Positions 13,491 to 22,002 are shown, numbered from the stretch's first letter. The stretch is 33,125 bases of DNA from Myxococcus llanfairpwllgwyngyllgogerychwyrndrobwllllantysiliogogogochensis (GCF_006636215.1 NZ_VIFM01000117.1:1-33125); one strand, 5' to 3'. Notes: a model not told the origin generated them from the letters alone. Program-made: numbers and translations.

Positions 13491-14803
13491 TGACTCCTTC
13501 CCTGGTCTTCCTGGGCTCCGGTTACACGCTGACGCGACTCGCGGTGGCGCAGGCCCAGGCAGGACGAGACGTCCTCGCGGCCACGCGGGATTCCGCCCGA
13601 CGCGAGGAACTGGTGCGCGCGGGTGCTCGCGTCTCCTCGCTGGAAGACGCGCTGCTCCAGACGCAGGGCGCGCACGTCGTCGTCTCCGTTCCACCCGAGG
13701 CGGGGCTCGACGGCGCCATCGCCAGCGCGCTCGCGGCCCGGCCTCCCGCGCGACTCGTGTACCTGTCCTCCACCGGTGTCTACGGCAGCGCTCGGGGAGC
13801 GGTGGACGAGGACACGCCGGTGGACGTCGCCTGGCCCTCGTCACTCGGTCGCCTGGAAGCGGAGTCGCGCTACCTGCCGCTCGGAGCGATGGTGCTGCGC
13901 ATCGCCGGCATCTACGGCCCCGGGCGCGGTGCCCACTCCCGCCTGCTGTCCGGCAACCTCCGCCTGCCGGAGCGCGGAGGGCGCATCTCCCGCGTCCACG
14001 TGGATGACCTGGGCGCGGCCATCCTCGCGGGGCTCGAGCAGGGAACGCCCGGGGCCCTGTACTGCGTGGCGGATGATCGCGCCGCGCCCCTGGAAGAGAC
14101 CGTCACCTGGCTGGCGCATCGGCTGGCCATGTCGGTGCCTCCGCGTGTGCCCCTGGAGACGCTGCATGAGTCCCTGCGCGGTGACAGGGCCATCTCCAAT
14201 GCCCGGCTCAAGGAACTGGGCTGGCTGCCGCGCTACCCGGACTTCACCGTGGGCTTCGCCGCGGTGCTGAAGGAGGAAGGGCGCACGAGCGGGGAGGGCG
14301 ACATCGTCATCCGCCCGGTGTTTCCCGACGAGGTGGAGGCCTTCCGGGCGATGCGGCTGCGCTCGCTGACGGAGCACCCGGAGGCCTTCGGGTCCTCGTT
14401 CGAGGAGGAGTCCCAGTTCGCGCTGGAGGTGTTTCGCGGGCGGCTCGAGTCGACGGATTCGCAGCGGGTGCTGGGGGCCTACGACGGGACGCGGCTGGTG
14501 GCAGTGGTGGGCGTGCGCCGGGAGCCCCGTCTCAAGTCCGCGCACAAGGCCTTCGTCTGGGGCATGTACGTGGCCGAGGAGGCTCGCTCACGCGGTGTTG
14601 GCCGCCGGCTGCTCGTCGCCATCCTCGCCGAGGGGCGAAAGCTCCCAGGCGTCGAGCAGCTCCTCCTGGCCGTCGTCTCCGGCAACGCCGCTGCCCACAC
14701 CCTGTACCGCTCCGTTGGCTTCCAGACATATGGGGTGGAGCCCCGGGCGCTGAAGATCGGCGGCGCCTATGTCGACGAGGAGCTGATGGTCCTCACGCTC
14801 TGA
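13490..14803 (+). CDS. NAD-dependent epimerase/dehydratase fused to a GNAT acetyltransferase
   Basis: A single 437-residue frame holding two enzymes. Residues 1 to about 255 form an extended-SDR/YeeZ-like Rossmann protein, with LVFLGSGYTLTRLA at the N terminus, LVYLSSTGVYG in the middle, and RIAGIYGPGRGAHSRL and SRVHVDDLGAAI later. Residues about 268-437 form a GNAT N-acetyltransferase with the acetyl-CoA motif RSRGVGRRLL and the usual NAAAHTLYRSVGF near the end. The join (about 256-268) is a short Gly/Glu linker. GGGGAGGG lies in the linker but no ATG, GTG or TTG follows at proper spacing, so I read it as a true fusion. The SDR half lacks a clear YxxxK, so it may be a non-catalytic NAD(P)-binding or redox protein. 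The substrates are not known. Confidence 0.82.
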   Translation: MTPSLVFLGSGYTLTRLAVAQAQAGRDVLAATRDSARREELVRAGARVSSLEDALLQTQGAHVVVSVPPEAGLDGAIASALAARPPARLVYLSSTGVYGSARGAVDEDTPVDVAWPSSLGRLEAESRYLPLGAMVLRIAGIYGPGRGAHSRLLSGNLRLPERGGRISRVHVDDLGAAILAGLEQGTPGALYCVADDRAAPLEETVTWLAHRLAMSVPPRVPLETLHESLRGDRAISNARLKELGWLPRYPDFTVGFAAVLKEEGRTSGEGDIVIRPVFPDEVEAFRAMRLRSLTEHPEAFGSSFEEESQFALEVFRGRLESTDSQRVLGAYDGTRLVAVVGVRREPRLKSAHKAFVWGMYVAEEARSRGVGRRLLVAILAEGRKLPGVEQLLLAVVSGNAAAHTLYRSVGFQTYGVEPRALKIGGAYVDEELMVLTL

Positions 14804-14991
14804 GTTGGCCCCAGGCGCACATCCCCGCACCCGGCCTGTCGCTTCAGGTCGAGCCCGCGACGTGTCGTTTGTTTGCGCCACCCGGCGATGGCGGGTGACA
14901 GATCCACGACGCCATGGTGTTCCAGGGAACGGAGGACGCGGAGGTGGCCTGGATGGAGGGCCGCGCTGACCGCGCTGGAGGCTTCGTGAGC

Positions 14992-15801
14992 ATGGCCCTG
15001 TGCACCCCTGACTGGCTGCTGGAGCGAATCGCCCTGGGTGAACTGCCCTCGGACGCGCTCGCCGCCGCCCGCGCCAAGCTGGAGCAGGAACCCCACGGGG
15101 CCGCGCGGCTCGCCCGGCTGGAGTCGGACTCGCGCGAGACGCTGGCCCGTCACCCCCCCGAGTCCGTGAGCCGGGAAGTGGCCCGTCGCCTCCGCACCGC
15201 CCAGCTCCAGGCGAACGCCGCTCCGCAGCCGGAGCGCCAGGGCTGGCACGGGTGGTCCCTGAGCATGCCGGTGGCCGCGTCCCTGGTGCTGCTGTTCCTG
15301 TCCGCGCAGCAGGACGTGGTGGAGTCGCCTTCGCTGCTGCCCGTGCGCGTCGAGCTGCTCGAGACGGTGGGCATCAAGGGCGATGCCCGGTTGCTGGTGT
15401 ATCGGCAGGACGCGGGAGCTCCGGAGCTGCTGTCGGACCACACGCCCGCCCGCACCGGAGATCTGCTCCAGCTCAGCTACATTTCGGGAGGCCACCGCCA
15501 TGGCGTGGTGGTCTCCGTGGACGGACGAGGCGCTGTGACGCTGCATCACCCCACCACCCTGGTGGGGCCCACGAAGCTTCAGTCGGGAGACGCGGTGTCC
15601 TTGACGCATTCCTACGAACTCGATGACGCACCGGGTTTCGAGCGCTTCTTCCTCGTCACCTCGGATTCTCCGCTGGACGTGGGGTCCGTGCTGGAGGCCG
15701 CGCGCCTGCTGGCCCGTCACCCCACCGAGGCGAGCATCCGGCCGCTCCCTCTTCCGGGTACCCTGGCCCAGACATCCTTCACGTTGGAGAAAGTGCCGTG
15801 A
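14992..15801 (+). CDS. Single-pass membrane ActD-like protein (DUF4384-like C-terminal domain)
   Basis: About 269 residues. An N-terminal cytoplasmic helical part (1-80, starting MALCTPDWLLERIALGELPS) is followed by one membrane segment (about 88-105, MPVAASLVLLFLSA) and an exported C-terminal domain (about 115-235) resembling DUF4384, with ARTGDLLQLSYISGG and a Gly-rich strand pattern. The layout resembles the ActD-like/anti-sigma-like proteins found beside caspase genes in Myxococcus, but no zinc finger is visible and no sigma gene adjoins it. It overlaps the caspase-like gene by 1-4 bp, so the two are probably translated together and act as partners at the envelope. Start is ATG 14992; GTG 14986 is possible. 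The leader 14804-14991 holds a weak CACCCG/CGGGTG dyad only. Confidence 0.7.
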   Translation: MALCTPDWLLERIALGELPSDALAAARAKLEQEPHGAARLARLESDSRETLARHPPESVSREVARRLRTAQLQANAAPQPERQGWHGWSLSMPVAASLVLLFLSAQQDVVESPSLLPVRVELLETVGIKGDARLLVYRQDAGAPELLSDHTPARTGDLLQLSYISGGHRHGVVVSVDGRGAVTLHHPTTLVGPTKLQSGDAVSLTHSYELDDAPGFERFFLVTSDSPLDVGSVLEAARLLARHPTEASIRPLPLPGTLAQTSFTLEKVP

Positions 15802-18038
15802 TGCCGCGGTCGCTCCTGTTCCTGTCCCTGTTGCTTCCCACGCTGGCCATGGCGGCTCCCGCCACGCCCGCGCCCGTCGCCGTCCGTCGCTTCGCGCTGC
15901 TGGTGGGCGTCAACGATGGAGGCCCTGGCCGTGCCCGGCTCCGCTATGCCGTCACCGACGCGAGCTCCTTCGGCAACGTGCTGGAGGAGCTGGGCGGAGT
16001 GTTGCCTCAAGACCGGCTGATGATGCTGGAAGGAGACCGCGCGGCGCTGGAGCAGGCGCTGGCGCGCTTCAAGGCCATGGTCGGCGCGGCGAAGGCCCCG
16101 GGGGCTCGCACCGAGGCGCTCATCTACTACTCGGGCCACTCGGACGAAGAGGGCCTGCTGCTGCACAAGGACCGCTTCGGCTACCGCGAGCTGCGTCAGG
16201 CGCTGGAGCAGCTCCCCGCCGACGTGCGCATCGCCATCCTCGACTCGTGCGCCTCCGGCACGCTGGCGCGTCAGAAGGGCGGCGTGCGCCGTCCCGCCTT
16301 CCTCGTCGACACGTCCTCCGCCGTGCGCGGCCACGCCATCCTCACGTCCTCCTCCGAGGATGAGGTGTCGCAGGAGTCCGACCGCATCGGCGGCTCGTTC
16401 TTCACGCACAACCTGGTGTCCGGCCTGCGCGGCGCCGCCGACTCCACGGGCGACGGGCGCGTCACGCTCCACGAGGCCTACCAGTTCGCCTTCCACGAGA
16501 CGCTCGCGCGCACCGAGCGCACGCGCGCCGGCGCCCAGCACCCCGCCTATGACATCGAGCTGGCCGGCACGGGCGAGCTGGTGATGACGGACCTGCGCAC
16601 CACGTCGGCCGTGCTGGTGATGGGCGAGGGCGTCGAGGGACGCCTGTACGTCCGTGACGAGCCCGGGCGTCTGGTGGTGGAGCTCAACAAGCTGGCGGGC
16701 CGCGCCACGGAGCTGGGCCTGCAGCCCGGTCGCTACACGGTGATGCGCGAGTCGCGCGGCGCCAGCTCCCAGGCCGCGCTGGTGGTGGGCGAAGGCGGGC
16801 GCACGGTGCTCGCCGACACCGCCTTCGTGCCGATGGCGGGCGAGCTGACCGCGATGCGCGGCGGCGCTCCCCTCGCGGGCGCGGGCTCGCAGCCGATGGT
16901 GACGCCGGTGGACCGCGCGGGGCACACCTACCGCTTCCTGAACCTGGGGCTCGCTCCGAAGCTCCAGACCAACGACCTCTTCGGCGCGAATGGCGAGGTG
17001 GACAACGCCCTCTCCGTGTCGCTGGGTGTGGCGAGCCTGGGACGGCTGGATGGCTTCGCGATGGCGCTGGGCGCGAACTGGAACTCGGACTCCATCCGCG
17101 GCGTGCAGACGGCCATCGGTGGCAACGTGGTGCGCGGCGAGGTGGACGGCATGCAGCTCGCCGTGGGCGGCAACTGGGCCAGTGGGCCGGTGGGCGGCAT
17201 GCAGCTCGCGGTGGGCGTCAACGTCGCGCGGCAGGGCGGAACGCTGGGCCAGCTCGCGGTGGGCGCCAACGTGTCCAGCACGTCGATGTCCGGCACGCAG
17301 ATGGCGGTGGGTTCCAGTTGGGTGGATGGCGATTTCGAGGGCTACCAGGCCGCGGTGGGCCTCAGCATGGTGCGCGGCAAGATGTCCGGCGTGCAGATGT
17401 CGGTGGGCATGAACTGGGCCGATTCGGCGCGCGGCGCGCAGCTGTCGCTCATCAACATGGGCGGTGACGTGAACGGCATGCAGCTGGGCCTCATCAACGT
17501 CGCGGGGAAGATGAACGGCGTGCAGCTGGGCCTCATCAACGTGGTGAAGGACCTGGAATCCGGCGTCCCGGTGGGCCTCTTGAACATCGTGAGCAACGGC
17601 CAGTTCCACGTCGAGGCCTACGGCAGCGATGTCAACTACGCCAACGTCTCGCTCAAGGTCGGCAGCCGCTACCTCTACACCACGCTCGTCGTCGGCATGG
17701 GCGCGGTGAAGGACTCGCGCGGCCCCAGCCACTGGACGACGGGTGTGGGCATCGGCGGCCACGTGCCGCTGACCGAGCGCTTCTTCTTCGACGTGGACGT
17801 GGTGACCCACAGCATCCACGAGTGGGGCGGTGCGTTCGATGGGAACCGGCTGCTGCACCAGGCCCGGCTGATGGCGGGCTTCCAGTTGGCCTCCCGCTTC
17901 GCCATCATCGCTGGCCCTACCTTCAACGTCATGCACACCACGGACGGTGAACCCGTGACGTCGCTCAGCCAGTTCTCCAAGACCTCCGACCGGGACGTCC
18001 TGTTCTGGCCTGGAGTCCAGGTAGGTCTGCGTCTCTGA
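15801..18038 (+). CDS. Exported caspase-like (C14) protease with C-terminal surface-repeat domain
   Basis: 745 residues. A signal peptide (1-19, cut near AMAAP) is followed by a caspase/C14 peptidase domain (about 28-260) with the catalytic pair His113 in IYYSGHSDEEG and Cys150 in ILDSCASG. A beta-rich linker follows. From about 410 to 600 there are roughly a dozen short repeats built on G-x-Q-x-A-V-G-x-N/L-I-N-V. This type is seen in the LA_2272 surface-repeat family and probably forms a long beta-solenoid or barrel-like surface structure. A final beta-rich segment (600-745) follows. The enzyme therefore acts outside the cytoplasm; substrate and trigger are unknown. ATG 15801 follows a GTG at 15798; both overlap the upstream stop, giving translational coupling. 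Confidence 0.88.
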   Translation: MPRSLLFLSLLLPTLAMAAPATPAPVAVRRFALLVGVNDGGPGRARLRYAVTDASSFGNVLEELGGVLPQDRLMMLEGDRAALEQALARFKAMVGAAKAPGARTEALIYYSGHSDEEGLLLHKDRFGYRELRQALEQLPADVRIAILDSCASGTLARQKGGVRRPAFLVDTSSAVRGHAILTSSSEDEVSQESDRIGGSFFTHNLVSGLRGAADSTGDGRVTLHEAYQFAFHETLARTERTRAGAQHPAYDIELAGTGELVMTDLRTTSAVLVMGEGVEGRLYVRDEPGRLVVELNKLAGRATELGLQPGRYTVMRESRGASSQAALVVGEGGRTVLADTAFVPMAGELTAMRGGAPLAGAGSQPMVTPVDRAGHTYRFLNLGLAPKLQTNDLFGANGEVDNALSVSLGVASLGRLDGFAMALGANWNSDSIRGVQTAIGGNVVRGEVDGMQLAVGGNWASGPVGGMQLAVGVNVARQGGTLGQLAVGANVSSTSMSGTQMAVGSSWVDGDFEGYQAAVGLSMVRGKMSGVQMSVGMNWADSARGAQLSLINMGGDVNGMQLGLINVAGKMNGVQLGLINVVKDLESGVPVGLLNIVSNGQFHVEAYGSDVNYANVSLKVGSRYLYTTLVVGMGAVKDSRGPSHWTTGVGIGGHVPLTERFFFDVDVVTHSIHEWGGAFDGNRLLHQARLMAGFQLASRFAIIAGPTFNVMHTTDGEPVTSLSQFSKTSDRDVLFWPGVQVGLRL
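17041..17600 (+). repeat. Tandem short repeats encoding the surface-repeat domain
   Basis: About a dozen repeats of roughly 14-17 codons encode variants of GxMQLAVGxNxxxG, shifting to GxQLGLINVxG near the 3' end. DNA identity between copies is moderate, highest around the codons for MQLAVGG and QLGLINV. Confidence 0.75.
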
Positions 18039-18184
18039 TGGACGGTGTCCGGAGTGGAGCGGATGGCTCCCATCAGCCGGACGAAATCGAAGCCCCCCAG
18101 AACGCCTTTCCAGCCGGTGCTTACCGGTGAGAGGCTGGCCGAACGGCCGTTGGATGGCCGGGCAATCCTTGCCCTGGGGGCACG

Positions 18185-18751
18185 ATGTCCAAGTTGCTGT
18201 TCGCGGCATTCAACGAGGGCGCCAAGCTCTCGATGACCGGCCAACACGAAGCCGCGATCTCCGCCTTCGACAAGGTCCTCGCCGTGGACCCCAAGCACTT
18301 CCCGGCCCTCACCGCGCGGGGCTCCTCGCTCGCACGGCTGGGCCGCACCGAAGAAGCCCTGCGCTGCTTCGAGCGCGCCATCGACGTGGACCCGTCCGCC
18401 GCGGACCCGCATCGCGACGCCGCCCTCTGTCAGCTGGAGCTGGGGGAGCCGGAGGCCGCCGCGCAGTTGATGGAGCGCGCCATCCAGCTCAACGCGGACC
18501 CTGGCTACCGCGAGGCCTCCGCCATCGAAGTCTATGAGCGGGGCAACGCGCTGCTCACCCGGGGCCCTCGGCGCCCGGACAAGGCGCGCTACCGGCAGGC
18601 CCGCCACACCTTCGAGCTGGCCCTGGAGCTGTCTCCCGCCTACGTCGAGGCCGCCAAGGCCCTGTCCGACGTGTGGGAGCACCTGGGCGACACCGCCCAG
18701 CGAGACCACTACGCCCAGCTCGCCCTGCGCCTGCGGCCCGTGGGGGGCTGA
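18185..18751 (+). CDS. TPR repeat protein
   Basis: A 188-residue cytoplasmic protein of tetratricopeptide repeats: AAFNEGAKLSMTGQHEAAIS, HFPALTARGSSLARLGRTEE and further copies with the W/L-G-Y/A-F-A-P pattern (for example AVDPKHFPAL, IDVDPSAADPH, LELSPAYVEAA). TPRs mediate protein-protein contact; no partner can be named. There is no signal peptide, so it is not an export TPR. A purine-rich GGGGG stretch sits just before the ATG. The gap 18039-18184 after the caspase gene contains CCGGT/ACCGG and a 10-bp palindrome AACGGCCGTT (18142-18151), nothing stronger. The DAHP synthase gene begins 171 bp later. Confidence 0.85.
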   Translation: MSKLLFAAFNEGAKLSMTGQHEAAISAFDKVLAVDPKHFPALTARGSSLARLGRTEEALRCFERAIDVDPSAADPHRDAALCQLELGEPEAAAQLMERAIQLNADPGYREASAIEVYERGNALLTRGPRRPDKARYRQARHTFELALELSPAYVEAAKALSDVWEHLGDTAQRDHYAQLALRLRPVGG

Positions 18752-18922
18752 GCGAGCGACGGAACAGGGGGCCGCGCGCCCCGACGCGCGCTCATCCCCG
18801 TCCTCGAAGGGATGACGCCCTTCGTGGACGCATTGCCCCACTCCCGATGTTACCCATCCGCGCGGGCATTCCGCGCTACAATTCCAGATTAATACGAAAA
18901 TACTGCCCGGAGAATCCAGAAG

Positions 18923-20041
18923 ATGATTGTCATGCTCGAGCCGGACTCCCCCGAGTCCGTGGTGTCCGCCGTCCTCCAAGCCGCCTCTCAGTACAAGGGC
19001 GTGACGCCTCGGCCTCACGTCATGGAGGGCGCGGAGTACACCGTGACGGAGGTGTACCTGCTGGGCCCCACCGCGCAGATTCCCACGGAGGTCTTCGAGC
19101 AGATTCCGGGCGTGCGGCAGGTGGTGCGCGTCTCGCAGAAGTACCGCGTCATCGGCCGGCACAAGGGCCAGCGGGCGTCCACGGGCTTCGACTACAACGG
19201 CGTGACGTTCGACGAGCGCTCCGTGCAGTTGTTCGCCGGCCTGTGCGCGGTGGACACGAAGGAGAACGTGGATTCGATGATGGCGGCGCTCGCGCGCTGC
19301 GACATCCGCACCACGCGCATGGGGGCGTACAAGCCGCGCACCAACCCGTACGAGTTCCAGGGGCTGGGTGCCGCGTGCCTTCCGTGGGTGTTCGAGTCCG
19401 CGGGCAAGCACGGCATCAAGGTCGTCGCCATGGAGGTGACGCACCCCCGGCACATCGACGAGATTCGCGACGCGCTGGAGCGCTCGGGCAACGCCACGGG
19501 CGTCATGCTCCAGGTGGGCACGCGCAACGCGCAGAACTTCGAGCTGCTCAAGTCCATTGGCCAGCAGCGCGTCTTCCCCGTGCTCTTCAAGCGCGGCATG
19601 GGGATTACGTTGGAGGAGTCCCTCAACGCGTGCGAGTACATCGCGAGCGAGGGCAACCCCAAGATTGTCTTCTGCCTCCGCGGCGTGAAGACGCACCTGG
19701 GTGACCCGCACCGCAACATGGTGGACTTCGCCCACGTGCCGGTGGTGCGCCGGCTCACGCGCATGCCCGTGTGCGTGGACCCGTCGCACGCCATTGGCCG
19801 CGCGGACGCGCCGCCGGACGGCCTGCCGGACATTTTCCACTCCATTGGCCAGGGCCTCATCGCGGGCGCGTCCATGGTGCTGGTGGACTTCCACCCGCAC
19901 CCGGAAGCGGCCCTGTGCGACGGCCCTCAGGCGCTGCGACTGGAGCAGCTCGCGTCGCTCCAGCGCTACACTCAGATTGTCCGCGAGGCGTACCTGTCCG
20001 TCGTGAAGAACGGCGACGGCAGCCAGCTCATCCCGGCGTAG
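18923..20041 (+). CDS. DAHP synthase, AroF type I-beta, with unusual active-site residues
   Basis: Predicted 3-deoxy-7-phosphoheptulonate synthase, first step of the shikimate pathway (phosphoenolpyruvate plus erythrose 4-phosphate). The 372 residues show the type I-beta layout: an N-terminal ferredoxin-like domain (1-90), then the barrel with GAYKPRTNPYEFQGLG, GTRNAQNFELLKSIG, FKRGMG and DPSHAIGRAD. Several motif positions differ from the usual form: AGLCAVDT for AGPCAVES, FCLRGVKT for LCERGIRT, and DFHPHPE where a metal-binding Glu (EVH) is usual. It may be a specialised paralogue or a relative with changed metal use. GGAG lies 10 nt before the ATG. A TACAAT at 18877-18882 is a possible -10, with no good -35. 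Its stop lies 4 bp from that of the convergent prephenate dehydratase. Confidence 0.8.
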   Translation: MIVMLEPDSPESVVSAVLQAASQYKGVTPRPHVMEGAEYTVTEVYLLGPTAQIPTEVFEQIPGVRQVVRVSQKYRVIGRHKGQRASTGFDYNGVTFDERSVQLFAGLCAVDTKENVDSMMAALARCDIRTTRMGAYKPRTNPYEFQGLGAACLPWVFESAGKHGIKVVAMEVTHPRHIDEIRDALERSGNATGVMLQVGTRNAQNFELLKSIGQQRVFPVLFKRGMGITLEESLNACEYIASEGNPKIVFCLRGVKTHLGDPHRNMVDFAHVPVVRRLTRMPVCVDPSHAIGRADAPPDGLPDIFHSIGQGLIAGASMVLVDFHPHPEAALCDGPQALRLEQLASLQRYTQIVREAYLSVVKNGDGSQLIPA

Positions 20042-20045
20042 CGGC

Positions 20046-20870
20046 TCAGGCCACGCCGTAGCTGCCGAGGACCCGTAGGGTGATGCAGGCCGCCTGGGCG
20101 GCCTCCACCGCCTCACGCACCCGCGGGTCCTCCAGCGCGCCGTCCACGTCCAGGCACCACACGTACTCCCACGCGCGGCGCTGGGGCCGGGACTCCAGGC
20201 GGGACACTTCCAGTCCCCGTCCGGAGAAGGCCCCCAGCACGCGGTACAGCGCGCCGGGCTCGTTCTGGACGGTGAAGGCCAGCGCCGTCTTGCGACGCTT
20301 CCACGCGCGCGGCGGCGCGACGCCCACCGTGACGAAGCGCGTGTGGTTGTCGGGCGAGTCCTCCACGCCTTCTTCCAGCACCGTCAGGCCGTACAGCTCC
20401 GCGGAGACGCGGCTGGCGATGGCGGCCGTGCGCGGCGGGGCCTGCTCGGCGACCTTGCGCGCGGCGACGGCGGTGTTGGCCTCCGCCACGGGCTGGATGC
20501 CGCGCCGTCGCAGGTAGCCCGCGCACTGCGCCAATGCCTGGGGATGTGAAAGGGCCCGCTCGACGTCCGCCAGCACGAGGCCTGGCGGCGCGACGAGGCA
20601 GTGGTGGATGCGCAGCGACAGCTCGCTGGAGATCTGCAGGTCATGCTCCAGCAGCAGGTCCACGTTCTCCACCACGGGCCCGCCCAGCGAACTCTCCACG
20701 GGGAGCACGCCCGCCTCCACGCGGCCCTCCGCCACCGCCTCGAAGACGGCGCGGAAGGTGGGGCAGGGGATGGCCTCCACGTCCGGTCCGTAGAGCGCGC
20801 GCAGCGCCTCTTCTCCATACGCGCCGTGCTCTCCCTGGAAGCCGACGCGGCGCCTGGACTGCTCAGCCAT
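20046..20870 (-). CDS. Prephenate dehydratase with ACT domain
   Basis: A 274-residue monofunctional prephenate dehydratase: converts prephenate to phenylpyruvate in phenylalanine synthesis. The PDT domain (about 8-190) opens VGFQGEHGAYGEEA and has the catalytic TRF motif in DNHTRFVTVG. A C-terminal ACT domain (about 200-274) carries NEPGALYRVL and ESRPQRRAWEY, the GAL and ESRP motifs that bind phenylalanine for feedback control. Where most PDTs have IENS, this one has VESS. The start ATG 20870 overlaps the upstream P-protein stop by 8 bp, so it is translated after that gene. It is a second, shorter PDT in the same operon. It might prefer a related substrate such as arogenate; that is a guess. 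Confidence 0.9.
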   Translation of the reverse strand: MAEQSRRRVGFQGEHGAYGEEALRALYGPDVEAIPCPTFRAVFEAVAEGRVEAGVLPVESSLGGPVVENVDLLLEHDLQISSELSLRIHHCLVAPPGLVLADVERALSHPQALAQCAGYLRRRGIQPVAEANTAVAARKVAEQAPPRTAAIASRVSAELYGLTVLEEGVEDSPDNHTRFVTVGVAPPRAWKRRKTALAFTVQNEPGALYRVLGAFSGRGLEVSRLESRPQRRAWEYVWCLDVDGALEDPRVREAVEAAQAACITLRVLGSYGVA

Positions 20871-22002
20871 GGCTCCCCTCGGCGCGGCCATACGTCCCCA
20901 GCACGCGCAGGAAGGAGGTCAGCGGTCGGATGTCCTCCAGCGCGGCCGTCAGCGGCGCGGAGGCCGCATGGCCCTCCACGTCCACGTAGAAGCGGTACTG
21001 CCACGGGCTGCCCGGAATGGGACGCGACTCCAGCTTGCTCAGATTGACGCCGCGCAGGGTGAGCCGCTGGAGCATCTCCCCCAGCGTGCCCGGCTTGTGC
21101 TCCAGCACCATCAGCAGCGACGTCTTGCACGGCACGCCCGGGGCCAGCGGCGTGGCCTCGCGGCCCACCTCCACGAAGCGCGTGTAGTCGAACTCCGGCT
21201 GCAGCTCCCGCGCGAGCACCTCCAGGCCGAAGCGCTGCGCGGCCGTCTCGCTGGCGATGGCGGCGACGGTGGCGTCGTTGCGCTCACGCACCTTCTGCGC
21301 CGCGCCCCCCGTGTCCGCGTCCGGCACCGCGCGCGCCCACGGCAACTTCTCACGCAGGAACGCCTCGCACTGGGCCAGGGCCTGCGGATGGGAAATCACC
21401 TCGCGCAGACCCTCCAGCTTCGCGCCCGGCAGGCCCAGCAGCCGGTGGTCCACCTGGCTCACCAGCTCCGCGGTGATGACCACGCCGCCCTCGGCGAGCA
21501 GGTCATACGTCTCGTTCATGCTGCCGGCGGTGGTGTTTTCAATCGGCAGCAGCGCCAGGTCCATCTCCCCGCGACGTAGCGCCTCCACCAAATCTCGCGA
21601 GTGGTCGAACCCGGTGAGCAGCACGCCCCCGGCGCGGCCCGTATAGCGGCGACGCGCGGCCAGGTGGCTGTACGAGCCTTCGACGCCCGGATACCCCACG
21701 CGCAGCGGCGTGGTGTCCAGCCGCGTGACGAGCGCCTGCTGGCGCGCGACGGACATGTCGATGACCAACCGCCAGAAGCGCTCCACCTCGTGCGGGTCCA
21801 GGCCGTGCTCGGCGGCGCGGGTGCGGATGCGGCGCAGCAGGAGGTCCTCGCGACGCTGGTCCCTGAACGGCGCGGCCGTGGCCAGCTTGGAGCGGGCCAC
21901 GTCATCCGCCAGGTCCATGCGGCGGCGGAGCGCGTCGAGGATCTCCTCGTCGATGTTCTCGATGGCGGTCCGCAGCGCGTCCAGGTCCAGCGGCGACGTC
22001 AT
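20863..22002 (-). CDS. pheA: Bifunctional chorismate mutase/prephenate dehydratase (P-protein)
   Basis: 379 residues with three domains. An AroQ-type chorismate mutase (about 1-90, IDEEILDALRRRMDLADDVA) turns chorismate to prephenate. A prephenate dehydratase domain (about 98-280, VGYPGVEGSYSHLAA, LPIENTTAGSM and the catalytic TRF in DYTRFVEVG) makes phenylpyruvate. An ACT domain (about 290-379, KPGTLGEMLQRL and LESRPIPGSPWQY) gives feedback inhibition by phenylalanine. This is the normal P-protein layout. Start is ATG 22002 with GGAG 8 nt upstream; it overlaps the preceding acetyltransferase stop as ATGA. It lies in the operon GNAT-pheA-second PDT, convergent to the DAHP synthase, so both ends of the aromatic pathway meet here. 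Confidence 0.95.
   Translation of the reverse strand: MTSPLDLDALRTAIENIDEEILDALRRRMDLADDVARSKLATAAPFRDQRREDLLLRRIRTRAAEHGLDPHEVERFWRLVIDMSVARQQALVTRLDTTPLRVGYPGVEGSYSHLAARRRYTGRAGGVLLTGFDHSRDLVEALRRGEMDLALLPIENTTAGSMNETYDLLAEGGVVITAELVSQVDHRLLGLPGAKLEGLREVISHPQALAQCEAFLREKLPWARAVPDADTGGAAQKVRERNDATVAAIASETAAQRFGLEVLARELQPEFDYTRFVEVGREATPLAPGVPCKTSLLMVLEHKPGTLGEMLQRLTLRGVNLSKLESRPIPGSPWQYRFYVDVEGHAASAPLTAALEDIRPLTSFLRVLGTYGRAEGSHG

Noticed and set aside
14290..14297. GGGGAGGG as ribosome site for a separate acetyltransferase gene
   Set aside because: No ATG, GTG or TTG lies at 5-10 nt; the first GTG is about 18 nt away, so a fused protein is more likely.
17041..17600. Tandem repeats as a possible CRISPR array
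   Set aside because: The repeats are in frame, vary at third positions and encode a protein repeat; there are no constant repeats with unique spacers.
15717..18209. 830-residue open frame on the minus strand opposite the caspase gene
   Set aside because: It is a shadow of the high-GC third positions in the caspase gene: extremely rich in Arg, His and Ala, with no domain, and it runs across two real genes.
18877..18882. TACAAT as a sigma-70 -10 box before the DAHP synthase gene
   Set aside because: No acceptable -35 lies 16-18 bp upstream, so it was left as a remark and not listed as a promoter.
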